A stretch of 64,000 nt of DNA from Haloarcula rubripromontorii (lineage in GTDB: Archaea > Halobacteriota > Halobacteria > Halobacteriales > Haloarculaceae). The stretch spans positions 310,001-374,000 of the forward strand of contig NZ_LIUF01000003.1 of NCBI RefSeq assembly GCF_001280425.1. Reading direction: 5' to 3'. The position numbers and the translations under genes were made by a program. Position 1 is the stretch's first letter, and every line of letters starts with the position of its first letter. Below, piece after piece: positions 42,511 to 50,812 of this stretch. The notes under the pieces were generated by a model. That model was not told where the DNA came from. It saw only the letters and a program-made list of their open reading frames with translations, and ran no database searches.

Positions 42511-42526
42511 TTTAGGCAAGCCAAAA
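42511..42526. promoter_or_regulatory. Iron box 2 of the siderophore-binding protein gene
   Basis: TTTAGGCAAGCCAAAA keeps one perfect and one degenerate half site. It lies 34 bases from box 1, on the other side of the TATA element, where the BRE would be. Together the two boxes bracket the core promoter. Confidence 0.65.
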
Positions 42527-42589
42527 ACGCCCTGAATCGCCAAACGGCACCACAGCCTCCGGCAGTGAGAATCCACACAAAGTATATGG

Positions 42590-42608
42590 GTGTGTGCTAA
42601 CCACACAC
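42590..42608. promoter_or_regulatory. Inverted repeat GTGTGTG-N5-CACACAC before a zinc-ribbon gene
   Basis: This perfect 7-base inverted repeat with a 5-base centre (CTAAC) sits 6 bases before the ATG at 42614 and about 10 bases after a TATA-like GTATAT. It overlaps the expected transcription start, so it may be an operator or a 5' hairpin. The factor is unknown. Confidence 0.45.
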
Positions 42609-42613
42609 GAAAT

Positions 42614-42799
42614 ATGCAGGAGGCTTGGCTCCAACTACAATGTCCGGCGTGTTCGGTTGCCTGGGAAGCGCAAGTAACTGATCTCTCTGCCCCGGAGACG
42701 CAGTTCGCCTGTGACGACTGTGGCACGGAGCGGTCGCTGTCGGAGTTTATGCGGACTGCTCGCGACCTTGAAGTGCTGCAGGAGTTTACCGAATCCTAG
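42614..42799 (+). CDS. Small zinc-ribbon protein (DUF7836-like)
   Basis: This 61-residue protein has a zinc ribbon of two pairs, CPAC and CDDC, about 26 residues apart, followed by a short helix ([18 protein letters not shown]). It begins [13 protein letters not shown], reminiscent of haloarchaeal small zinc-ribbon proteins; the DUF number is recalled. ATG 42614 is used; an earlier ATG at 42590 would place the inverted repeat inside the gene. It overlaps the pccX 3' end by 4 bases tail to tail. Confidence 0.72.
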   Translation: MQEAWLQLQCPACSVAWEAQVTDLSAPETQFACDDCGTERSLSEFMRTARDLEVLQEFTES

Positions 42800-43107
42800 T
42801 ATCGCGCCCGCGCCGCCGCCTTCCACTCTTCGCCGCGTTTGACCTTGCTCGGAAGGCGGCGTTTGCCCACACTCGCCAGCCGTCCGGCGAGCGTCCACTC
42901 GTCGGCGTATTCAACTGTCTGGCGCTGTGCTGTTGCCACAGCAGCCCGTTGGCGGGCAGTCACGTGGGCGCTAATCGCAGCGGCGATAGCCGTCGCCTCG
43001 GTCTCTGATGCGTCCGCCGGTATCGACAGCGACAGGTCGGCAGAGTTCGCGCTGTCAGTGAGTGGGGCCGTCTCCGTGTCCGACTGTGGTGTCTCCCGAG
43101 TTGCCAT
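42796..43107 (-). CDS. pccX: Small third subunit of propionyl-CoA carboxylase
   Basis: This 103-residue acidic protein has a helical segment [21 protein letters not shown] and a basic C-terminus [33 protein letters not shown]. It matches the PccX/acc-operon protein that haloarchaeal propionyl-CoA carboxylase needs besides PccA and PccB (shown for Haloferax mediterranei). It begins one base after the pccB stop. The biotin-carrying PccA is not in this window. Confidence 0.82.
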   Translation of the reverse strand: MATRETPQSDTETAPLTDSANSADLSLSIPADASETEATAIAAAISAHVTARQRAAVATAQRQTVEYADEWTLAGRLASVGKRRLPSKVKRGEEWKAAARARY

Positions 43108-43108
43108 G

Positions 43109-44692
43109 TTACAGCGGGATGTTGCCGTGGTCTTTCGGCGGCGTATCCTCGCGCTTGCGCTGCAGGAGGTCGAGGTCCTGAATGAGGCGCTTGCGCGTCT
43201 CTTTCGGTTCGATGACGTCGTCGAGATAGCCCCGCTTCGCCGGCCCGTACGGATTGGCGAACTCGTCGCGGAACTCGTCCATCAGTTCCTGACGCCTGGC
43301 GTCCGGATCGTCGGCCTCCGCGATCTCGTTTCGGTAGAGGATATTGACGGCACCCCGCGGGCCGAGTACTGCCATCTCCGACCCGGGCCAGGCATAGTTC
43401 ACGTCGCTGCCAAGGAACTTCGAAGACATGACGATGTACGCACCACCGTAGGCCTTCCGCACGACGACCGACAGCAACGGGACCGTCGCCTCGGCGTAGG
43501 CGTAGATGAGTTTCGCGCCTCGCCGGATGATACCGTTGTGCTCCTGATCTGTGCCGGGCATGAACCCGGGCACGTCGACGAGCGTGAGGATGGGGATGTT
43601 GAACGAGTCACAGAAGCGGACGAACCGGGCCGCCTTCTCCGCCGCGTCGATGTCGAGCGTCCCCGCGCTCACGCGTGGCTGGTTGGCGACGACGCCGACC
43701 GACCGGCCGTCCATCCGCGAGAATCCCACCACGACGTTACGCGCCCAGTTGCCATGGACCTCGAAGAAGGAGTCCTCGTCGACGATGCTGTCGATGACCT
43801 TCGTCATGTCGTAGGGTTTGCGCGGAGCCGACGGGACGGTATCCGTCACGCCGGGAATCTCCCTCTCGGGATCATCCCACGGCTTGACCCGCGGCGGGTC
43901 CTCCATGTTGTTCGCCGGGAGATACGACAGGAGGCGGCGGATGTTTTCGAGGGCTTCCTCCTCGGAGGGGTACGAAAAGTGGGCCACGCCGGATTTCGTC
44001 GAGTGCGAGCCCGCACCGCCGAGTTCCTCCTTGGACACCTGCTCGCCGGTTACCGTCTCGATGACGTCCGGCCCGGTGATGAACATGTGGCTGGTGTCCT
44101 GCACCATGAACGTGAAGTCGGTCAGCGCCGGGCTGTAGGTGGCCCCGCCCGCACACGGCCCCATAATCGCGGATATCTGTGGGATGAGCCCGCTCGCCTT
44201 GGTGTTGCGCTCGAAAATCTTGGCGAATCCCACCAGCGAGTCGACGCCCTCCTGGATGCGCGCGCCGCCGGAGTCGTTGAGTCCGATGACGGGCACACCG
44301 TTCTCGATGGCCCGGTCCATCACCTTACAGATTTTGTCGGCGACGACTTCGCCGACCGACCCGCCGAGTACGGTGAAGTCGTGGGCGAACAGGAACACTT
44401 TCCGACCGTCAATCTCACCGTAGCCGGTGACAACGGCGTCGCCGGCGAAACGCTTCTCTTCCATCCCGAAGTTCGTCGATCGGTGTTCCACGAACGGGTC
44501 GACCTCGTTGAACGTCCCATCGTCGACGAGAAAGTCGATGCGCTCGCGGGCGGTCATCTTGCCCTTCTCGTGTTGTGCTTCGATACGGGCCTCGCCGCCT
44601 CCGAGTTCAGCTTCGGCTCGTTTCTGTCGCAACTCTTCGACTGCGTCGTCAGGTGCCCCAGTCTCGTCTTCTGGTTCTTCCTGTTGACTCAT
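43109..44692 (-). CDS. pccB: Propionyl-CoA (acyl-CoA) carboxylase carboxyltransferase subunit
   Basis: This 527-residue subunit transfers CO2 from carboxybiotin to propionyl-CoA (possibly also acetyl-CoA), giving methylmalonyl-CoA. Signatures include [70 protein letters not shown] and [15 protein letters not shown] 44692 gives the usual N-terminus. Its biotin partner is made via the bio operon at 28397-32546. It lies one base after phaB and one base before pccX. Confidence 0.94.
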   Translation of the reverse strand: MSQQEEPEDETGAPDDAVEELRQKRAEAELGGGEARIEAQHEKGKMTARERIDFLVDDGTFNEVDPFVEHRSTNFGMEEKRFAGDAVVTGYGEIDGRKVFLFAHDFTVLGGSVGEVVADKICKVMDRAIENGVPVIGLNDSGGARIQEGVDSLVGFAKIFERNTKASGLIPQISAIMGPCAGGATYSPALTDFTFMVQDTSHMFITGPDVIETVTGEQVSKEELGGAGSHSTKSGVAHFSYPSEEEALENIRRLLSYLPANNMEDPPRVKPWDDPEREIPGVTDTVPSAPRKPYDMTKVIDSIVDEDSFFEVHGNWARNVVVGFSRMDGRSVGVVANQPRVSAGTLDIDAAEKAARFVRFCDSFNIPILTLVDVPGFMPGTDQEHNGIIRRGAKLIYAYAEATVPLLSVVVRKAYGGAYIVMSSKFLGSDVNYAWPGSEMAVLGPRGAVNILYRNEIAEADDPDARRQELMDEFRDEFANPYGPAKRGYLDDVIEPKETRKRLIQDLDLLQRKREDTPPKDHGNIPL

Positions 44693-44693
44693 C

Positions 44694-45437
44694 CTACCAC
44701 TCCATCCCGCCGTTGACACCAAGTACCTGTCCTGTCATGTAGCTCGATTCCTCGCTGGCAACGAACCTCACGATGCCGGCGATGTCTTCGACGCGTGCGA
44801 ACCGGTCGAGCGGAATCTCCCGCAGAATCTTCTCCTGAACGCGTTCGGGCACCTCCTCCAGCATATCGGTCTTGACGAAGCCCGGCGCGACGCAGTTCGC
44901 GGTTGACCCCGTGTGTGCTAATTCAAGTGCGAGCGTCCGTGTAAATCCGAACAACCCCGATTTCGTCGTCGCGTAGTTAGCCTGCCCGATGTTCCCCTGC
45001 TGACCGACAACGCTTGAGATATTTATCAGTCGGCCGTGTTCGGCGTCGCGGATGTCGTCGTAGAAGGCTTTCGTCCCGTTGAACACGCCGCCAAGGTTGA
45101 CATCGATCACCGTCTCCCAGTCGTCGCGGCTCATGTTTTCGAACTTTTTGTCGATAGTGATCCCAGCGTTGTTGACGAGCACGTCTGCGGAACCGAACTC
45201 GTCGGCCACCTTCTCACGCATCGCCCGGACCTCATCGAGTTTCGCCACGTCGGCCTGGGCCGCGATAGCGGTGCCGCCGCTGTCGCGGATGTCCTCGACG
45301 ACGGCACGGGCTTCCGCGTCCGAGGACCGGTAATTAACGACGACGTTAGCCCCGTGAGCACCGAGGTCTTTGGCGATTCCGCGGCCGATACCGCGTGAGG
45401 ACCCAGTGACGACACAGGTTTGATTATCCAGGTTCAT
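44694..45437 (-). CDS. phaB: Acetoacetyl-CoA reductase (PhaB/FabG-type SDR)
   Basis: This 247-residue short-chain dehydrogenase has the NADPH site VVTGSSRGIGRGIA, NNAGIT, catalytic Ser in NISSVVGQQG and the YATTK pair, and ends EESSYMTGQVLGVNGGMEW. The family covers FabG and PhaB. Haloarchaea lack a fatty-acid synthase, and the link to pccB-pccX favours a role in PHA synthesis: reducing 3-ketoacyl-CoA to (R)-3-hydroxyacyl-CoA. It is the first gene of the operon; the promoter lies in 45438-45600. Confidence 0.88.
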   Translation of the reverse strand: MNLDNQTCVVTGSSRGIGRGIAKDLGAHGANVVVNYRSSDAEARAVVEDIRDSGGTAIAAQADVAKLDEVRAMREKVADEFGSADVLVNNAGITIDKKFENMSRDDWETVIDVNLGGVFNGTKAFYDDIRDAEHGRLINISSVVGQQGNIGQANYATTKSGLFGFTRTLALELAHTGSTANCVAPGFVKTDMLEEVPERVQEKILREIPLDRFARVEDIAGIVRFVASEESSYMTGQVLGVNGGMEW

Positions 45438-45622
45438 TTGTGGTTGATGGGAGCCCTGTTGCTTCGTACGCTCATCACCTAATCTGGCAAAGCACAGCCA
45501 AATAATAGTTCGCCTTATACAACATTAAACGACAGATTTAGAATTTAATGACCTCGGTGTTACACGAAAAGTGATGGGCAGAAAACAGACTCACGAAGGT
45601 AGCAAAGAAGAACGCCAAATAT

Positions 45623-45638
45623 TTTAGGGTTGCCTAAA
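45623..45638. promoter_or_regulatory. Iron box upstream of the glucan synthase-like gene
   Basis: TTTAGGGTTGCCTAAA is a perfect TTAGG-N4-CCTAA match, ending 16 bases before ATG 45655 and overlapping the AT-rich TATA region AAATATTTTA. It is the exact reverse complement of the box at 46833. Confidence 0.8.
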
Positions 45639-45654
45639 GAGATACGGGCAGCAC

Positions 45655-46818
45655 ATGACAGCCGACATCTGCGTAATGGTGCCGACGATTCGAAACCACG
45701 AATGCATGCGGTCGTACTTCCAGAACGCCCGGGACCATGGGTTCGATCTGGACCGACTGTTCGTCGTCCTCATCACCGAGGACTTCTGTGACACCGACGC
45801 GATGGAACAGATGCTCGACGAAGAGGGCGTCGACGGAGCCGTCTACGACGGAACCGCCCGCGAGGCGTGGTTCGAGACCCACGGCGCGGGCGAATACTCG
45901 CATCTAATCCCCGAAGCAAGCCACGCACAGACCTCGTTTGGCCTCCTGTACATGTGGGCCAACGACTACGAGTACGGCGTGTTCATCGACGACGACACGC
46001 TCCCACACGAGGACGCCGACTTCTTCGGGACGCACATGGAGAACCTCGCCTACGAAGGCGAGATCGAGACGGTCAGCTCCGACGAGCAGTGGGTCAACGT
46101 CCTCTACCAGAACGAAGACGAACACGGCCTCTACCCGCGTGGCTACCCCTACGCCGCGATGGACGAAGCGGTCGAGACCGAGACCACCGAGGTTGACGAT
46201 GTGGTCGCCTCGCAGGGCCTCTGGACGAACGTGCCCGACCTCGACGCTGTTCGTATCCTGATGGACGGCGACCTGCAGGGACAGGCGCAGACCCGCACGA
46301 CTGCTGCGGACTTCGGTGAGGACTTCGTCGCCGCCGAGGGGCAGTACCTCACCGTCTGCTCGATGAACCTCGCCTTCCGCCGCGAGGTCATCCCGGCGTT
46401 CTACCAGCTCCCGATGGACGACAACGAGTGGGACGTCGGCCGCTTCGACGACATCTGGTCCGGCGTCTTCCTCAAGCGCGCCTGCGACGTGCTGGGCAAG
46501 CAGATCTACAACGGCGACCCGCTGTGTGAGCACAACAAAGCGCCTCGCTCGACGTTTTCGGACCTCACAAACGAGGTCCACGGACTCGAACTCAACGAGC
46601 ACGTCTGGGAAATCGTCGACGAGGCCGGTGCGGACGCAGACTCCTATGCCGAAGTGTTCGACGCGATCGGCACGGCGATGGCCGACGGCGATTTCAGCGA
46701 CTGGGAAAACGGTGCCTTCCTTAACTACTGCGGCGAATTCATGCTCGACTGGCTGGAATGCCTCGACGAACTGGACGACGCCGCGACGGAACAGGTCCCC
46801 GCAACCGCCGACGACTAG
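45655..46818 (+). CDS. Reversibly glycosylated polypeptide/alpha-1,4-glucan-protein synthase-like glycosyltransferase
   Basis: This 387-residue soluble protein resembles the RGP/UDP-sugar mutase family (GT75). It has a nucleotide-sugar fold with VMVPTIRNHECM at the start and the metal-binding VFIDDDTLPH, then SMNLAFRREVIPAF and DDIWSGVFLKRACD typical of the family. Family members handle UDP-glucose or UDP-arabinose; the substrate here is unknown. It is iron-regulated by its box and precedes the Fe ABC operon by 37 bases. Confidence 0.8.
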   Translation: MTADICVMVPTIRNHECMRSYFQNARDHGFDLDRLFVVLITEDFCDTDAMEQMLDEEGVDGAVYDGTAREAWFETHGAGEYSHLIPEASHAQTSFGLLYMWANDYEYGVFIDDDTLPHEDADFFGTHMENLAYEGEIETVSSDEQWVNVLYQNEDEHGLYPRGYPYAAMDEAVETETTEVDDVVASQGLWTNVPDLDAVRILMDGDLQGQAQTRTTAADFGEDFVAAEGQYLTVCSMNLAFRREVIPAFYQLPMDDNEWDVGRFDDIWSGVFLKRACDVLGKQIYNGDPLCEHNKAPRSTFSDLTNEVHGLELNEHVWEIVDEAGADADSYAEVFDAIGTAMADGDFSDWENGAFLNYCGEFMLDWLECLDELDDAATEQVPATADD

Positions 46819-46832
46819 AAAGGCATAAGTTG

Positions 46833-46848
46833 TTTAGGCAACCCTAAA
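46833..46848. promoter_or_regulatory. Iron box of the Fe(III) ABC operon
   Basis: TTTAGGCAACCCTAAA is a perfect match to TTAGG-N4-CCTAA and lies 8-23 bases before ATG 46856, just after a TATA-like CATAAG. Position and symmetry suit a repressor operator at the start site of a leaderless transcript. Confidence 0.8.
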
Positions 46849-46855
46849 TCAAATA

Positions 46856-48058
46856 ATGAGTGATTCTAACGATATGACGGGACGTAACTCGACGCAGTCA
46901 CGACGACGCTTCCTCGCCCTCAGTGGCACCACCGCGACAGCAGCGATTGCCGGCTGTTCCGGTATTCTCGGTGGAGGCGACGGCGGCGATGGCGGAAGCG
47001 ACGGTGGAACCGGTTCCGGGACCGGACAGCTTTCCCTCTCGGACTTCCGTGGCTCCGGCCCGCTGGTGGCACAGCGAGACGCCCCTGGCGGGACATCAAT
47101 CGAGGAGCTGCCGGACCTCAGCGGCGAACTGACGCTGTACCTCGGTGGTGGCGAGGGTGGCCTCTACCTCGACCTCATCGAACTGTTCGAACAGCTGTAT
47201 CCTGATTTCTCCGCGAACCACCGGCTCGAAGCATCCAGTGACCTCGCGAACACCATCATCGAGGAGAACGAGGCGGGCGCGAGCCCCGCCGACGTGTTCA
47301 TGTCAATCGACGCCGGCTCACTCGGTGCCGTGGCAAACGCCGGGGCGACCGCGAGTCTCCCCGAAGAGGCGCTGTCGACGGTCCCCGACGCCTATCAGGA
47401 CAGCGAGGGCCGCTGGGTGGGCATCGCCGGCCGCGCCCGAGCGATTCCGTACAACACGAACCAGATCTCCGAATCCGACATCCCGTCGACGGTTCAGGAG
47501 TTCCCCGAGGCGGCCGCCCTCGAAAACAGCATGGGCTGGGCGCCGAGCTACGGCGCGTTCCAGTCGTTCGTCACCGCGATGCGACTCATCCGCGGCGACG
47601 ACGAGACGCGGGCGTGGCTCCAGGCGATGCAGGACCACGGCATCAGCACCTATGCTGACGAGTTCCGCGTCTCCAACGCCTGCGCCGACGGTGAACTGAC
47701 CGCCGGCTTCGCCAACCACTACTACACGCTCCGGGTCCAGTCCGCCCGCGAGAGCGCGCCCATCGGCCTCGCGTTCACCGAGGGCGATGCCGGGGCACTC
47801 GTCAACGTCTCGGGCCTCGAAATCATCAACGGCACCGACAACGCGGACCTGGCAGCGAACTTCGTCCGGCACGTCCTCTCGGCGGAGGCACAGGAGTTCT
47901 TCGCCACCCGAACGTTCGCGTACCCGATGATTCCGGGCGTTGCACCGGTCGGCGACCTGCCGCGTATCGACGACCTGAACCCGCCGGACATCAACCTGAC
48001 CGAGCTGGCTGACGTGGCCGGAACCGTTGACTTACTTCGGGACGCTGGCGTCCTCTAA
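46856..48058 (+). CDS. Fe(III) ABC transporter solute-binding lipoprotein (FbpA-like)
   Basis: This 400-residue exported protein has Tat motif RRRFLALSG and lipobox IAGC with Cys34, a long Gly/Asp linker, and a ferric-binding-type domain (GELTLYLGGGEGGLYLDLIELFEQLYPDF; VGIAGRARAIPYNT). The iron ligands cannot be placed with confidence. It is the first gene of a three-gene importer, immediately after an iron box; the permease begins 1 base after the stop. Confidence 0.9.
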   Translation: MSDSNDMTGRNSTQSRRRFLALSGTTATAAIAGCSGILGGGDGGDGGSDGGTGSGTGQLSLSDFRGSGPLVAQRDAPGGTSIEELPDLSGELTLYLGGGEGGLYLDLIELFEQLYPDFSANHRLEASSDLANTIIEENEAGASPADVFMSIDAGSLGAVANAGATASLPEEALSTVPDAYQDSEGRWVGIAGRARAIPYNTNQISESDIPSTVQEFPEAAALENSMGWAPSYGAFQSFVTAMRLIRGDDETRAWLQAMQDHGISTYADEFRVSNACADGELTAGFANHYYTLRVQSARESAPIGLAFTEGDAGALVNVSGLEIINGTDNADLAANFVRHVLSAEAQEFFATRTFAYPMIPGVAPVGDLPRIDDLNPPDINLTELADVAGTVDLLRDAGVL

Positions 48059-48059
48059 C

Positions 48060-49682
48060 ATGGGCACAAAAGACCGCTACGAGCGGCTTCGGGAGCAAGC
48101 GACGACGTCGGAGAGAGACTCGTCTCCGCACACGCTGCTCGCAGTGGTCTCGCTCGCAATCTCGCTGCTGTTACTGGCACCGCTGATTTGGGTGTTTCTC
48201 CGAGCAGGTGAAATCGAGTTCGCGCGTGCGGTAGAACTACTCACGAGCGACACGACCGTCTCGGTGACGCTGAACACGCTGGCGCTGGTGACCGGAGTCA
48301 CCGTCGCGTCGATTCTCATCGGCGTCCCGCTGGCGATTCTCACCGCCCAGACGGACCTGCCGTTCAAGCGGTTCTGGACGATCACGTCCGCGCTGCCGCT
48401 GGTCGTCCCGAGTTACATCGGGGCCTTCGCGTTCGTTTCAGCGTTTGGCCCTCGCGGCGTCCTCGCGGACCTGCTCTCGCCGCTCGGCATCGAGCAGATC
48501 CCGACGATATACGGCCTGCACGGCGCGATACTTGTGCTGACACTGTTTACGTACCCGTACGTGTTCCTGACCACGCGCGCGTCGCTGCTGTCGTTCGACG
48601 GGACCGTCGTCGAGGCCGCCCGGACGCTGAATCACACGCGCTGGGAGGCGTTCCGCCGCGTCACGTTGCCACAGATCGCGCCGGGCATCGCGGCCGGTGC
48701 GCTGCTGGTGGCGCTGTACACGCTTTCGGACTTCGGCACACCGGCGATTATGCAGTACGACGTGTTCACGCGGATGATCTACAACGAGTTCGGTGCCCGC
48801 CGGCTCGACTACGCCTCCGTCCTCTCGATGCTGTTGCTCGTGATGGCGCTTGGTATCCTCGCCGTCGAGTCCCGCCTCAACGCCGGGCGAGACGGGGCCT
48901 ACGTCAGCAGCGGCTCGCGCCGGCCCGGTCTCATCAGGCTCGGCTACTGGAAGGGGCCGGCGCTGCTGTTTTGCGGCGCTATCGCGTCGCTGTGTCTGGT
49001 GCTTCCGGTCGGCATCCTGCTCCAGTGGCTCCTCCGGTCAGGTACGGGCTACAGCGGCGGCGGGTTCACCTTCGATGCGGCCTACGCCTGGAACTCGGTC
49101 GGCCTCGCCGCAGCCGCGGCCGCCATCTGTGTCGTGGCAGCGCTCCCGATAGCGTATCTCTCCGCGCGCGGTAGTTCGGGCTTCTCGTCGCTCCCCGAGC
49201 GGGCCACGTACGTCGGCTACGCCGTTCCCGGTGTCGTCCTCGGTCTGGCGCTCGTGTATCTCGGGCTCCGGTACGTCCCCTTCCTGTACCAGAGCGTCAT
49301 CCTGCTGGTGTTTGCCTACGTGATTCGGTTCCTCCCGCAGGCCGTCGGGACGACCGAATCCTCGATTCTGCAGGTCGATCCGAGCTATATCGAGGCGGCG
49401 CGGTCCCTGGGCTACCACCCACTCTCGGCGTTTCGGAAAGTCGTCTTACCGCTCGTTGCCCCAGGTATCGCCGCCGGGGCCGCGCTAGTGTTCCTGACGA
49501 CCATGAAGGAATTGCCGGCAACGCTGATGTTACGCCCGACGGGCTTCGAAACCTTCGTCACGTACATCTGGCTCGTCCAGGGTGCCGGCTACTACGGACA
49601 GGCAGCGGTCCCGGCTCTCGTGCTCGTCGGCCTTTCCGGACTCTCGATGCTGGTCATTCTTCGACGGGAGGACACAAGCTAA
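48060..49682 (+). CDS. Fe(III) ABC transporter permease, two-domain (FbpB-like)
   Basis: This 540-residue inner-membrane protein has about 12 helices in two homologous halves, each with a cytoplasmic EAA loop (VEAARTLNHTRWEAFRRVTLPQIAPGIAAG and IEAARSLGYHPLSAFRKVVLPLVAPGIAAG). The fused form is usual for ferric transporters. ATG 48060 is used because the 11 upstream codons lie in the preceding gene. It overlaps the ATPase start by one base. Confidence 0.93.
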   Translation: MGTKDRYERLREQATTSERDSSPHTLLAVVSLAISLLLLAPLIWVFLRAGEIEFARAVELLTSDTTVSVTLNTLALVTGVTVASILIGVPLAILTAQTDLPFKRFWTITSALPLVVPSYIGAFAFVSAFGPRGVLADLLSPLGIEQIPTIYGLHGAILVLTLFTYPYVFLTTRASLLSFDGTVVEAARTLNHTRWEAFRRVTLPQIAPGIAAGALLVALYTLSDFGTPAIMQYDVFTRMIYNEFGARRLDYASVLSMLLLVMALGILAVESRLNAGRDGAYVSSGSRRPGLIRLGYWKGPALLFCGAIASLCLVLPVGILLQWLLRSGTGYSGGGFTFDAAYAWNSVGLAAAAAAICVVAALPIAYLSARGSSGFSSLPERATYVGYAVPGVVLGLALVYLGLRYVPFLYQSVILLVFAYVIRFLPQAVGTTESSILQVDPSYIEAARSLGYHPLSAFRKVVLPLVAPGIAAGAALVFLTTMKELPATLMLRPTGFETFVTYIWLVQGAGYYGQAAVPALVLVGLSGLSMLVILRREDTS

Positions 49683-50812
49683 TGTCTCGACAAACACGCA
49701 CACAGCAAACATCGGACTTCGACGACGTGGACGCAGCGGTAGCAAACCCGAACCGGACCGTCCTGGAACTGGACGATGTGTCCAAAGATTACGGACACGA
49801 GGTCGCCGTCGAGAACCTCTCGCTCGATGTGAAAGACGGCGAACTGCTGACACTACTTGGGCCATCCGGTTGCGGGAAGACGACGACACTCCGGATGATC
49901 GCCGGGCTGGAACGCCCCTCTGACGGCCGGATATCGATTGCTGACGAAGTCATCGCCGATGGCTCCTCGTTCCGGAAGCCAGAGGAGCGCAACATCGGAA
50001 TCGTCTTTCAGGACTACGCGCTGTTCCCGCATCTCACCGTCGCCGAGAACATCGCCTTCGGACTGACCGAGATGGACGAGCAGGCTGTCACCGAGCGGGT
50101 CGACGAACTGCTGGAACTTGTCGACCTCTCGTCCCATCACGACAAGATGCCGAGCCAGCTTTCCGGCGGCCAGCAACAGCGCGTCGCGCTCGCGCGCTCG
50201 CTGGCTCCGGAACCGGATGTTCTGCTGCTCGACGAACCGTTCTCGAACCTCGACGTGCGCCTGCGCGTCGAGATGCGCGAGGAGGTTCGCAAAATCCTGA
50301 AACGAGCCGGCGTTACCGCCATCTCAGTGACCCACGACCAGGAGGAGGCCCTCTCGATAAGCGACCGCGTCGCCATCATGAACGACGGGACCATCGCTCA
50401 GGTCGGTGACCCCGCTGAAGTGTTTGAAAACCCCGAGAGCCGCTTCGTTGCGAGCTTTCTGGGACAGGCGAGTTTCCTCTCGGCCCGGGTGACCAGCGAT
50501 GTCATCGAGACCGGACTGGGCTCGTTCGACATCGAGTTGCTGAACGGGCCGGTCGAGGCCTACAACGGCGCGATGGTGGACGTGCTGGTCCGCCCCGACG
50601 ACCTGCAGGCGATGCCGACAAACGAGTCCCAGGCCGACGGCTACGTCGTCCACCGCCAGTACAACGGGCCGTCGTTCGTCTACCGGGTCGAACTCCACAG
50701 TGGCGATGTCGTCCACTGTATGCACAACCACGTCGAGACCTTCGAACCGGGCCAGCCGGTCGAAGTTGATCTGGTCGCCGACCACGATCTGGCCTGGTAT
50801 CCGACGGAATGA
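49682..50812 (+). CDS. Fe(III) ABC transporter ATP-binding protein (FbpC-like)
   Basis: This 376-residue ATPase has Walker A GPSGCGKTT, signature LSGGQQQRVALARSLA, Walker B VLLLDEPF, and a switch His in ISVTHDQEE, with a TOBE-like C-terminal domain (about 255-376). It has a 30-residue acidic N-terminal extension. It energises the upstream permease. Its 3' end overlaps the membrane glycosyltransferase-like gene by 4 bases, which places that gene in the same operon. Confidence 0.94.
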   Translation: MSRQTRTQQTSDFDDVDAAVANPNRTVLELDDVSKDYGHEVAVENLSLDVKDGELLTLLGPSGCGKTTTLRMIAGLERPSDGRISIADEVIADGSSFRKPEERNIGIVFQDYALFPHLTVAENIAFGLTEMDEQAVTERVDELLELVDLSSHHDKMPSQLSGGQQQRVALARSLAPEPDVLLLDEPFSNLDVRLRVEMREEVRKILKRAGVTAISVTHDQEEALSISDRVAIMNDGTIAQVGDPAEVFENPESRFVASFLGQASFLSARVTSDVIETGLGSFDIELLNGPVEAYNGAMVDVLVRPDDLQAMPTNESQADGYVVHRQYNGPSFVYRVELHSGDVVHCMHNHVETFEPGQPVEVDLVADHDLAWYPTE

